64,000 nucleotides of DNA from Oceanidesulfovibrio marinus (GTDB lineage Bacteria > Desulfobacterota > Desulfovibrionia > Desulfovibrionales > Desulfovibrionaceae), in contig NZ_CP039543.1 in NCBI RefSeq assembly GCF_013085545.1, forward strand, positions 1,922,001-1,986,000, written 5' to 3'. The number at the start of each line of letters is the position of its first letter. The stretch's first letter is position 1. A program made the position numbers and the translations under genes. The notes below the pieces were generated by a model. That model made no database searches and was not told the DNA's origin. It saw nothing but the letters and a program-made list of their open reading frames with translations. Positions 9,473 through 17,092 of the stretch are shown here, piece after piece.

Positions 9473-9907
9473 ATGAAGAACGTGCAACCCACAGTCCGTC
9501 TGCATCTGTGGCTCGAGTCCGGGGACGACATGATCGTCTTCGGCGCGGGCCGGGTCTTCCTTCTCGACCTGATCGAGAAGCACGGCTCCCTGCGCAAGGC
9601 GGCGCGGTGTCTGGGCATGTCCTACCGCGCGGCCTGGGGCAAGCTGCAGGCCTCGGAAAACGCCCTGGGCGTGAAGCTGATCGAAACCCCGGTCAACAAG
9701 CGCGACGGCTGCAAGCTCTCGGAGCATGGCCGCATCATCCGCGACATGTTCAAGAACTGGTTCGACGCCGTGGAGCAGGAGGCCGTGTCCCAGGCCGAAA
9801 TGATCTTCCCGTGGAGCGTGAGCAGCTTCGAGGAAGCGCGCAACAAGCTCTGCCAGACAAGCACGGCCGACCAGACGCCAGGCGAGAAAAGCAAAGCCCC
9901 GGCCTGA
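9473..9907 (+). CDS. ModE N-domain-type winged-helix regulator
   Basis: A 144-residue protein starting after GGAGAGAGGAGA. Residues 5-110 match the DNA-binding domain of ModE and LysR-like HTH proteins (LLDLIEKHGSLRKAARCLGM, SYRAAWGKLQASENALG, KLSEHG). The TOBE molybdate-binding domains of full-length ModE (about 260 residues) are absent, so either another protein senses oxyanion or it responds to something else. The C-terminal 35 residues are low-complexity. It lies 288 bases upstream of the Mo/W enzyme formate dehydrogenase on the same strand, which suggests that it controls fdhA. Confidence 0.85.
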   Translation: MKNVQPTVRLHLWLESGDDMIVFGAGRVFLLDLIEKHGSLRKAARCLGMSYRAAWGKLQASENALGVKLIETPVNKRDGCKLSEHGRIIRDMFKNWFDAVEQEAVSQAEMIFPWSVSSFEEARNKLCQTSTADQTPGEKSKAPA

Positions 9908-10025
9908 CGGCGGCACCCCCTGCGGTCCCAGGTCTGGGGCCGTCTCGGCAATGCGTCCCGCTTCCCTGGAAACGGGCGAATAATCCGTTGCGCCTGCCCC
10001 CCTCCCTGCCTCTCCTTCCGCCTTG

Positions 10026-10049
10026 ATATGTGTTCAAATTAATACATAT
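10026..10049 (+). promoter_or_regulatory. AT-rich inverted repeat in the fdhA promoter region
   Basis: ATATGT (10026-10031) and ACATAT (10044-10049) form an inverted repeat within a 60-bp AT-rich island in otherwise GC-rich DNA. ACATATAAC resembles one half of the E. coli ModE box, and ATATGTGTTCAA resembles the palindrome upstream of the ModE-type gene. This is a plausible operator for that regulator. The exact promoter cannot be called. Confidence 0.4.
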
Positions 10050-10195
10050 AACATATTGATATTATTATTAATCTCTATTGACTCCCCACCCCGGGTCAGG
10101 CAGCACCAACAGTAGGATGCGCATTGGCGCGCGCTATCGATCGCGTGCAACACGCCATGCGCGCAGAACACGTTCAGCGTAACAAGGAGGCGGAT

Positions 10196-13100
10196 ATGGA
10201 CTTTTCCCGTCGCGGATTCCTGAAGCTGACCAGCGCGGGGGTCGTCGGGTTGTCGCTGGGCCAGCTTGGGTTGGACCTGAAACCAGCCACGGCCTATGCC
10301 GCCGGGTTGAAGATCGAAGGGGCCAAGGAGTCCATATCGATCTGCCCGTTTTGTTCCTGCGGCTGCAACTTCCTCGTCCATTCCAAGGGCGGCAAGATTG
10401 TCTCGACCGAAGGCGACCCGGACTACCCGGTCAGCGAAGGTTCCCTGTGCTGCAAGGGTGCGGCCATGCTCAGCATGCACGTGGGCGGCCACCGCATCAC
10501 CAAACCCATGTACCGGGCTCCCTACAGCGACAAGTGGGAGGAGAAGGACTGGGACTGGATGTACGACCGCATCGCCCGCAAGATCAAGGACACCCGGGAC
10601 AAGTACTTCATCGAGAAGAATGACAAGGGCCAGGTGGTCAACCGCTGCGAGGCCATCTTCCAGGCCGGCACCTCGCAGATGGACAACGAGGAGTGCGCGG
10701 TGCACCACCACATGCTGCGCGCCCTGGGCATGGTGAACATGGACCACCAGGCCCGCATCTGTCACAGCGCCACCGTGCCGGCACTGGCCGAGTCCTTCGG
10801 CCGCGGCGCCATGACCAACCACTGGATCGACATCAAGAACGCCAACGCCATCCTTATCATGGGCGGCAAGGCGGCCGAGAACCATCCTATCTCGTTCAAG
10901 TGGGTGCTCAAGGCCAAGGCAAAGGGCGCCGTGGTCATGCACGTGGACCCGGTGTTCAATCGCACCTCGGCCCGCGCGGACTTCCACGTGCCCCTGCGCT
11001 CGGGCACGGACATCGCCTTCCTGGGCGGCATGATCCACTACATCCTGGAGAACGATAAGTACTTCAAGGAGTACGTGGTCAACTACACCAACGCGCCCAT
11101 GCTCGTGAACAGCGGGTTCGGGTTCCAGGACGGTCTGTTCACCGGCTACGATTCCAAGTCCCGGACCTACGACAAGGCCACCTGGACATTCCAGATGGAC
11201 GAGAACGGCATTCCGATCCGCGACGAGAGCCTGCAGGACCCCAACAGCGTGTTCCAGCTGCTCAAGAAGCACTACTCGCGCTACACCCTGGACAAGGTCT
11301 CGGACATCACCGGCGTGCCCCAGGACAAGATCATCAAGGTGTACGAGGCCTACACGGCCACCGGCACCAAGAACAAGGCCGGCACCATCATGTACGCCCT
11401 GGGCTGGACCCAGCACACCGTGGGCGTGCAGAACATCCGCACCAGCGCCATGGTCCAGCTCCTGCTCGGCAACATCGGCATCGCCGGCGGCGGCATCAAT
11501 GCGCTGCGCGGCGAGCCCAACGTGCAGGGCTCCACAGACCAGGCCATCCTCTGGCACATCCTGCCGGGCTACAACCCGGTGCCCAAGGCCGGCCAAGACA
11601 CCCTGGAGCAGTACCTCGACGCTTGCACCCCGGTCTCGCACGACCCCAAGAGCGCCAACTGGTGGCAGCATCGGCCCGAGTACGTGGTCAGCCTGCTCAA
11701 GGCCTGGTACGGCGACGCCGCCACCAAGGACAACGACTTTTGCTACAGCTGGGTGCCCAAGTGCGATCCCGGCGAGGACTACTCCTACATCTACTTCTAC
11801 GACCGCATGTACAAGGAGAAGATCAAGGGCGGCTTCGTCTTTGCGCACAACCCCTGCCAGAGCGTGCCCAACACCCACAAGGCCCGCCGCGCCATGGACA
11901 ATCTGGAGTGGCTCGTGGTCGGCGAGATCCATCACACCGAGACCTCGGACAACTGGCAGCGTCCTGGCGTGGATCCCAAAAAGGTGCAGACAGAGGTCTT
12001 CCTCCTGCCTTCGGCCCAGCGCGGCGAGAAGGACGGCTCCATCACCAACTCGGGCCGCTGGCTCATGTGGCACTACGCGGCCGTGCCGCCCATCGGCGAC
12101 TGCAAGACCATGGGCGACATGATCGTGGACATCATGAACCGCGTGAAGGGCCTGTACGCCAAGGAAGGCGGCGCCTTCCCCGAGCCCCTGGTCAACATGG
12201 CCTGGCCCGAGAAGTACGACGCCGAAGCCGTGGCCAAACAGAACAACGGCTTCTTCACCAGAGACGCCAAGGTGGGTTCCAAGAGCTACTCCAAGGGCCA
12301 GCAGGTGCCGAGCTTCACGGCCCTGGCCAGTGACGGCTCCACGGCCTGCTACAACTGGCTCTTCGGCGGCAGCTACACCGAAGAAGGCGGCAACAAGGCC
12401 AAGCGTCGCGATCTCTCGCAAAACGACCTGGATGCCAAGCTGGGGCTGTTCCCCAACTTCTCCTGGGCCTGGCCGGTCAACCGCCGCATCCTGTACAACC
12501 GCGCCTCCGTGGACCCGCAGGGCAAGCCCTGGAACCCGGAAATGCCCGTCATCAGCTGGAACGGCGAGAAGTGGGTGGGCGATGTGCCCGACGGCGGCTG
12601 GGCGCCCATGGCGCATAAGGATGGCAAGTACCCCTTCATCATGCACACCCACGGCTTTGGCCAGCTCTTTGGCCCCGGCCGTGTGGACGGCCCCTTCCCC
12701 GAGCACTACGAGCCCGTGGAAACCCCGGTCAAGAGCCACCCGTTCTCCAAGCAGCTCAACAGCCCCTGCTACAAGTTCGTTGAGAGCGACATGGACGTGC
12801 TCACCGCGCCGGCCGATCCCAAGTTCCCCATCGTGCTCACCACCTACGCCGTGACCGAGCACTGGTGCGGCGGCGCCGAGACGCGGAACACGCCCAACCT
12901 GCTGGAGGCCGAGCCCCAGTCCTTTGTGGAGATCAGCCATGAGCTGGCCGAGGAAAAGGGCATCACCAACGGCGACGTGGTCATCGTGGAAAGCGCCCGC
13001 GGCAAGGTGGAGGCCGTGGCCATGGTCACCGTGCGCATGACGCCGTTCAAGATCCAGGGACGCACTGTCCATGAGGTCGGCATGCCGTACAGCTTCGGCT

Positions 13101-13240
13101 GGACCACGCCGGGATGCGGCGACGCCACGAACAGGCTGACGCCTTCGGTCGGCGACTCCAACACCGGCATTCCCGAGTACAAATGCTGCCTCGTGAATGT
13201 CCGCAAGGCCGACAAGGTGACCGAACTGGCCAGGAAATGA
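10196..13240 (+). CDS. fdhA: Formate dehydrogenase catalytic subunit, cysteine form, Tat-exported
   Basis: A 1,014-residue Mo/W-bis-PGD formate dehydrogenase that oxidises formate (or reduces CO2) in the periplasm. The start at 10196 follows AAGGAGGCGGAT. The N-terminus carries a twin-arginine signal (SRRGFLKL) cleaved after AYAAG. An N-terminal [4Fe-4S] motif (CPFCSCGC then CCKG) is near residues 50-88. The active-site motif reads HQARICHSATVPAL: the residue that is selenocysteine in E. coli FdnG and in many Desulfovibrio enzymes is Cys189 here, encoded by TGT at 10760. The adjacent His190 and the GRGAMTNHW segment are conserved. FdhB is 20 bases downstream. No membrane or cytochrome subunit follows, so it is likely a soluble periplasmic FdhAB enzyme. 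Confidence 0.96.
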   Translation: MDFSRRGFLKLTSAGVVGLSLGQLGLDLKPATAYAAGLKIEGAKESISICPFCSCGCNFLVHSKGGKIVSTEGDPDYPVSEGSLCCKGAAMLSMHVGGHRITKPMYRAPYSDKWEEKDWDWMYDRIARKIKDTRDKYFIEKNDKGQVVNRCEAIFQAGTSQMDNEECAVHHHMLRALGMVNMDHQARICHSATVPALAESFGRGAMTNHWIDIKNANAILIMGGKAAENHPISFKWVLKAKAKGAVVMHVDPVFNRTSARADFHVPLRSGTDIAFLGGMIHYILENDKYFKEYVVNYTNAPMLVNSGFGFQDGLFTGYDSKSRTYDKATWTFQMDENGIPIRDESLQDPNSVFQLLKKHYSRYTLDKVSDITGVPQDKIIKVYEAYTATGTKNKAGTIMYALGWTQHTVGVQNIRTSAMVQLLLGNIGIAGGGINALRGEPNVQGSTDQAILWHILPGYNPVPKAGQDTLEQYLDACTPVSHDPKSANWWQHRPEYVVSLLKAWYGDAATKDNDFCYSWVPKCDPGEDYSYIYFYDRMYKEKIKGGFVFAHNPCQSVPNTHKARRAMDNLEWLVVGEIHHTETSDNWQRPGVDPKKVQTEVFLLPSAQRGEKDGSITNSGRWLMWHYAAVPPIGDCKTMGDMIVDIMNRVKGLYAKEGGAFPEPLVNMAWPEKYDAEAVAKQNNGFFTRDAKVGSKSYSKGQQVPSFTALASDGSTACYNWLFGGSYTEEGGNKAKRRDLSQNDLDAKLGLFPNFSWAWPVNRRILYNRASVDPQGKPWNPEMPVISWNGEKWVGDVPDGGWAPMAHKDGKYPFIMHTHGFGQLFGPGRVDGPFPEHYEPVETPVKSHPFSKQLNSPCYKFVESDMDVLTAPADPKFPIVLTTYAVTEHWCGGAETRNTPNLLEAEPQSFVEISHELAEEKGITNGDVVIVESARGKVEAVAMVTVRMTPFKIQGRTVHEVGMPYSFGWTTPGCGDATNRLTPSVGDSNTGIPEYKCCLVNVRKADKVTELARK

Positions 13241-13260
13241 TGGTATACAAGGAGAACGAC

Positions 13261-13992
13261 ATGCCCAAGGCATTCTTCATCGATACGACCAGGTGCACCG
13301 CCTGCAGGGGGTGCCAGATAGCGTGCAAGGAGTGGCACGAGCTGGAGGCCAACAAGACCTACCAGGAAGGCTCGCACCAGAACCCGCCCGACCTGAACCC
13401 CAACAACTACAAGCTGGTTCGTTTCACGGAGTTCAAGGACGGCGATGGCGTGGTCCACTGGAACTTCTTCCCGGACCAGTGCCGCCACTGCGTGGTGCCG
13501 CCGTGCAAAGAGGTCTCCGACATGGCCCTTGAAGGGGCCATCCTCAAGGACGAGGAAACCGGCGCCGTGATCTTCACGGAAAAGACCAAGGAGCTCAGCG
13601 CTGATGACGCCCAGGCCGTGCGCGACGCCTGCCCCTACGACATCCCGCGCCGCAGCGACAGCTCGGGCCTTTTGTCCAAGTGCACCATGTGCATCGAACG
13701 GGTGCAGAACGACCTGGTGCCAATGTGCGTAAAGACGTGCTGCACAGGCACCATGAACTTCGGCGAGCGCGTAGACATGATGGCCCTGGCCGAGAAGCGC
13801 CTGGCCGAGGTGCGCAAGACGAACCCCGAGGCCATGCTGGCCGACCCGGACTTCACCAGCGCCATCTTCCTGCTGGGCTACAGTCCGGACCGCTACTGGG
13901 AGCACGCCGTGTCCGAAGCGCCCGCGCCCATGAACCGGCAGCAGCTCTTTGCCAAGCTGACGTCTCCCGTGCGCAAGGCCGTCCGGGGTTGA
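13261..13992 (+). CDS. fdhB: Formate dehydrogenase iron-sulfur subunit
   Basis: A 243-residue electron-transfer subunit of FdhAB. The start follows AAGGAGAACGAC. It has ferredoxin-type cysteine clusters: RCTACRGCQIAC (residues 11-22), QCRHCVVPPC near 75-84, an isolated CPYDIPR near 125, and CTMCIERVQNDLVPMCVKTC near 141-160, consistent with three or four [4Fe-4S] clusters. There is no C-terminal membrane anchor and no signal peptide, so it is expected to cross the membrane by piggy-back on the Tat signal of FdhA. Its acceptor is probably a periplasmic cytochrome c3, as in other Desulfovibrio; that is inference. Confidence 0.95.
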   Translation: MPKAFFIDTTRCTACRGCQIACKEWHELEANKTYQEGSHQNPPDLNPNNYKLVRFTEFKDGDGVVHWNFFPDQCRHCVVPPCKEVSDMALEGAILKDEETGAVIFTEKTKELSADDAQAVRDACPYDIPRRSDSSGLLSKCTMCIERVQNDLVPMCVKTCCTGTMNFGERVDMMALAEKRLAEVRKTNPEAMLADPDFTSAIFLLGYSPDRYWEHAVSEAPAPMNRQQLFAKLTSPVRKAVRG

Positions 13993-14002
13993 CGACATAC
14001 AC

Positions 14003-14034
14003 GACCGTCGGGGGGCGCCCTGCCCCCCGCGGTC
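14003..14034 (+). terminator. Strong hairpin between fdhB and fdhE
   Basis: GACCG-T-CGGGGGGC and GCCCCCCG-CGGTC pair around a 5-base loop with a single bulged T, 10 bases after the fdhB stop. There is no U tract. It may be a partial terminator or an RNA-stability element that lowers fdhE expression relative to fdhAB. Confidence 0.5.
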
Positions 14035-14056
14035 ATACCTTTTCACGGAGTTCCCA

Positions 14057-14995
14057 ATGGCTGCGCCCGACACCCAGACCTTGCCCGAAGCCACACGTCG
14101 GCAGATCCTGATCATGTCCCGAGACAAACCCGCCTTAAAGCCCCTGCTGCAGACGTTCGGCCAGATTCAGACGGCCATGGCCGCCTGCCGGGCCCACATC
14201 CAGCCGCCCGACGTCTCCGGCATCGAGCTCGACATCGACCGCCTGCGGCAAGGAACGCCGCTCCTGGAGCAGCTCTCTTCCCTGGAGATCGATATCCGCC
14301 TCAAGGAAACAGCGGCCATGCTGCTGCCTGTCCTGGCGGAGTCCTTCCCGGCCCTGGCAGACGCCGCCGGCACACTCGGCAAGGCGCTTGAGCACGAAAA
14401 GGCGGTGCGCGCCTGCACCGCGCTCATCACCAATGGCAATGACGAGGACCTGGACTGTCTGGCGGACAGCCTGGGTATGGACGCCGCCGAGCTCGGATTC
14501 CTGCTCAACTGGCTCGGCAAGCCGGCGCTGGAGGCCGTGGCCGCGGCCCTGGCTCCCCTGCTGGAGGAGGTGCCCTGGAACTTCTGGGACAAGGGCTACT
14601 GCCCTGTCTGCGGCGGCACGCCCTCCATGTCCATGCTCAAGCAGGGCGAGCAGGAACCCACCGAGTACCTGAAGAACTCCTCCGCCCAGCGCTGGCTCTG
14701 TTGCCCGTCCTGCGCGCACACCTGGCGGTTCAGGCGGACCGTGTGCCCGTCCTGCGGCCACGACGAGCAGGAGAACCGCGAGTACTACCACGTGGAGGGC
14801 CAGACTCTGGAACGGGTGGAGCTCTGCCGGGAGTGCAACCACTACATGCTGACCATGGACGTGCGGGACCGCATCACCACGCCGGATCACCGGCTTGCGC
14901 CCCTCTCCCTGCTCCATCTGGACATGGTCGCGCAGCAAAAGGGGTACGAGCCCCTGACCGAGCTGCCCTGGAACATGCCGGCGCAGCCCGCATAA
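14057..14995 (+). CDS. fdhE: Formate dehydrogenase accessory protein FdhE
   Basis: A 312-residue cytoplasmic maturation protein of the FdhE family, needed for formate dehydrogenase activity; in E. coli it is a rubredoxin-like iron protein that binds the catalytic subunit. Residues 1-170 are helical. The C-terminal half carries four CxxC knuckles (CPVCGG, CCPSC, CPSCGH, CREC) in the typical order. The start follows CGGAG. It completes the fdhABE order, 64 bases after fdhB, and is followed by a strong terminator. Confidence 0.94.
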   Translation: MAAPDTQTLPEATRRQILIMSRDKPALKPLLQTFGQIQTAMAACRAHIQPPDVSGIELDIDRLRQGTPLLEQLSSLEIDIRLKETAAMLLPVLAESFPALADAAGTLGKALEHEKAVRACTALITNGNDEDLDCLADSLGMDAAELGFLLNWLGKPALEAVAAALAPLLEEVPWNFWDKGYCPVCGGTPSMSMLKQGEQEPTEYLKNSSAQRWLCCPSCAHTWRFRRTVCPSCGHDEQENREYYHVEGQTLERVELCRECNHYMLTMDVRDRITTPDHRLAPLSLLHLDMVAQQKGYEPLTELPWNMPAQPA

Positions 14996-15046
14996 CGATT
15001 TCCAACGCTCCTGCCACCTCGTACACGGGCTGCCTCCGCCCGCGCA

Positions 15047-15080
15047 CCCGGGCTTCCTGAATAAGGAAGCCCGGGTTTCT
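15047..15080 (+). terminator. Rho-independent terminator after fdhE
   Basis: CCCGGGCTTCCT and AGGAAGCCCGGG form a near-perfect 12-base stem with a 5-base loop (15047-15075), followed by TTTCTCATTT. It marks the end of the fdh transcript. Confidence 0.85.
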
Positions 15081-15248
15081 CATTTCGGACAAAGGGCCGG
15101 TCCTTTTGTCCACGTCTGTTGATTTGGGGAATTAGGATCATCTATGGCGAGTCCGCCTTGAATCCAAATCTTTCAATTAGACACCTGCAAAAACGCACAA
15201 TATCTCCGTATTCATGGGGGTCGCTCCCGACAACCACAGGATGACACC

Positions 15249-16094
15249 ATGCATGAAACGCACCTGGCAATAACCACCCAAGGTTTCTCTTCCGCACGCG
15301 AAGTGCTGTCTTTCTGCCGTGTACACGACTGCTTTGCGGCGGAGTACACATTCTCCCGAGAAGCAGTCCAGCTCCACGAGGTTGAACAGGAACTCCCGGA
15401 GGTTGAGCACCTTCTCAACGCCGGCGTCCTGATGCGTTACCACCTGGCATTCAAGAATAGAGAGCTGGCCGACCCCGACCCCACCCTGGCCCGCGAGGCG
15501 CTGGATTTCTACCGCAACTGCATTCAGATCGTGGCCGGCCTTGGAGGGCGGCACGTTACGCTGCACATCGGTCTGGCAGCGGAAGACCATAGCCGCCTCA
15601 ATTACCGCACCGCGGCAGACAGCCTTCGCACGCTGGCAATGGTGGGCGATGAGTATGACGTGTCCGTCTGCCTTGAAAATCTCCGCACCGGCCCCACCTC
15701 TGTTCCGGATTCTTTTTGGGACCTGCTGCGCGAGTCCGGCCTGCAAGCGACCCTGGACGTGGGGCACGCCCGGGCCGCAGAAGTAGCTGCAGCAAAGCCG
15801 GGATATGCACTGGAGTTTATCCGGCGCTGCGGAACCCGCATCCGCGGCGCGCACGTCTACGACATTGAAAGAGTCCCAAAGAGCGGGGGCCCTGCCTGGC
15901 ATGCGGCCCCTGAAGACCTGACTGCCATCCGCCCCCTTCTGGATGCGCTTCTGGCGCACAGCTCCTGCGACTGGTGGCTTATAGAACTGCCCCATGTCGA
16001 CGAGAAGATCCGCACCTTGCACCTGCTGCGCCACTACCTGGCCGAGGCGGATCATTTACTGCCCACGCACCATCAACTCGAGGAGGAGTCATGA
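15249..16094 (+). CDS. TIM-barrel sugar phosphate isomerase/epimerase-like protein
   Basis: A 281-residue protein of the AP-endonuclease-2-type TIM-barrel superfamily, which contains sugar isomerases and epimerases. Visible barrel landmarks are VTLHIGLA near 105, the metal-ligand Glu in VCLENLRTGP, LDVGHA, RGAHVYD and the terminal IELPHVDEK. These acidic and histidine residues are the usual divalent-metal ligands. Its stop codon overlaps the ATG of the next gene (ATGA), so it is translationally coupled to a substrate-binding protein. It may act on the compound that the transporter imports. The substrate is unknown. Confidence 0.8.
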   Translation: MHETHLAITTQGFSSAREVLSFCRVHDCFAAEYTFSREAVQLHEVEQELPEVEHLLNAGVLMRYHLAFKNRELADPDPTLAREALDFYRNCIQIVAGLGGRHVTLHIGLAAEDHSRLNYRTAADSLRTLAMVGDEYDVSVCLENLRTGPTSVPDSFWDLLRESGLQATLDVGHARAAEVAAAKPGYALEFIRRCGTRIRGAHVYDIERVPKSGGPAWHAAPEDLTAIRPLLDALLAHSSCDWWLIELPHVDEKIRTLHLLRHYLAEADHLLPTHHQLEEES

Positions 16095-17092
16095 AATCCG
16101 GATCAATTGCCAAATTGCTGGCAATTCTTTTCGCTGCAGCCATTTTTCTGCAGGCCGCGCCGCTGCTGGCCGCAGACCAGGAGCTCAACGTCATAGCGGC
16201 CTACAATGCCAAGGACGACATCTTCAACAAGTTCAGCGAAGACACAGGCATCAAAGTGAACATGCTGGACATGTCCTCGGGCGAAGTTCTGGCCCGGATG
16301 CGCGCGGAAAAGGGTCGCCCCCTGGCTGACGTCTGGTTTGGCGGCGGCGTGGACGCTTTTATCGCCGCCAAGAACGACGGGCTGCTGGAGCAGTACAGCT
16401 CTCCCCAGGCAGAGTACATCCTGGATAAGTACAAGGACCCGGACGGCTACTGGACCGGCATATCCCTGGTCACTGTCGATTTCGTGGTCAACAAGGGGGT
16501 TCTGGAAGAAAAAGGCATCCCGGTGCCCGAGACGTGGCAGGCCCTGACCGGTCCGGATTTCAAGGGCGAGATTTCCATGTCCAACCCCTCCATCTCCGGT
16601 ACGGCCTACTTCATTCTCTACAGCCTGCTTTCGGCAAAAGGAATGGACGACGGCTGGGATTTCTTCGCCAAGCTCGATGCAAACATCCCCTTCTATGCCA
16701 AGCGAGGCTCCGAACCGCCCCAGCGCGCCGCCATGGGAGAGGCCATCGTAGGGCTCGCCCCAGGTGTCTGGCCCGAGCTCCAGGCCCAGGGCTACCCCAT
16801 TACCTACGTCTACCCGAAGGACGGCATCCCCTGGTGGCCTGCGCCCGTCGCGATCTTCAAGGACGCCAAGAACCTTGACGCAGCAAAGGCCCTGGTAGAC
16901 TGGGCCCTCTCCAAAGAGGGGCAGGAGTACCTCAAGAGCAAGGACCCGCGCTTCCCCACGAGAAACGATGTCGCGCCCCCTGAAGAGCTCAAGGACGTCG
17001 ACACCTCCAACTTCATTCCCATGGACTTTGTCAAAGCTGGTGCGGAACGGGCCGAGGTTGTCAAAAAGTGGCAGGAAAAATTCAGCAAGTAA
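16091..17092 (+). CDS. ABC transporter periplasmic substrate-binding protein (iron/phosphonate type)
   Basis: A 333-residue type II periplasmic binding protein. A clear signal peptide (about residues 1-27, ending LLAADQ) follows an AGGAGGAG ribosome site. The mature protein begins LNVIAAYNAKDDIFNKF and contains ARMRAEKGRPLADVWFGGG, motifs shared by FbpA/AfuA-type ferric-ion binders and by 2-aminoethylphosphonate binders. The Tyr-Tyr pair typical of FbpA iron ligands is not evident. It heads a complete importer with the next two genes, and its C-terminus overlaps the permease start by 25 bases. Confidence 0.87.
   Translation: MKSGSIAKLLAILFAAAIFLQAAPLLAADQELNVIAAYNAKDDIFNKFSEDTGIKVNMLDMSSGEVLARMRAEKGRPLADVWFGGGVDAFIAAKNDGLLEQYSSPQAEYILDKYKDPDGYWTGISLVTVDFVVNKGVLEEKGIPVPETWQALTGPDFKGEISMSNPSISGTAYFILYSLLSAKGMDDGWDFFAKLDANIPFYAKRGSEPPQRAAMGEAIVGLAPGVWPELQAQGYPITYVYPKDGIPWWPAPVAIFKDAKNLDAAKALVDWALSKEGQEYLKSKDPRFPTRNDVAPPEELKDVDTSNFIPMDFVKAGAERAEVVKKWQEKFSK

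Noticed and set aside
10760-10762. Selenocysteine codon in fdhA
   Set aside because: The codon reads TGT, a normal cysteine codon, and no in-frame TGA occurs in the gene.
10034-13273. A 1,079-codon open frame antisense to fdhA
   Set aside because: It is a shadow of the GC-rich codon bias of fdhA. It has no ribosome site, no domain and a His/Val/Gly/Leu-heavy composition typical of such antisense frames.
15181-15248. Possible riboswitch upstream of the TIM-barrel gene
   Set aside because: The leader after the fdhE terminator is short and shows no conserved riboswitch core that I can recognise.
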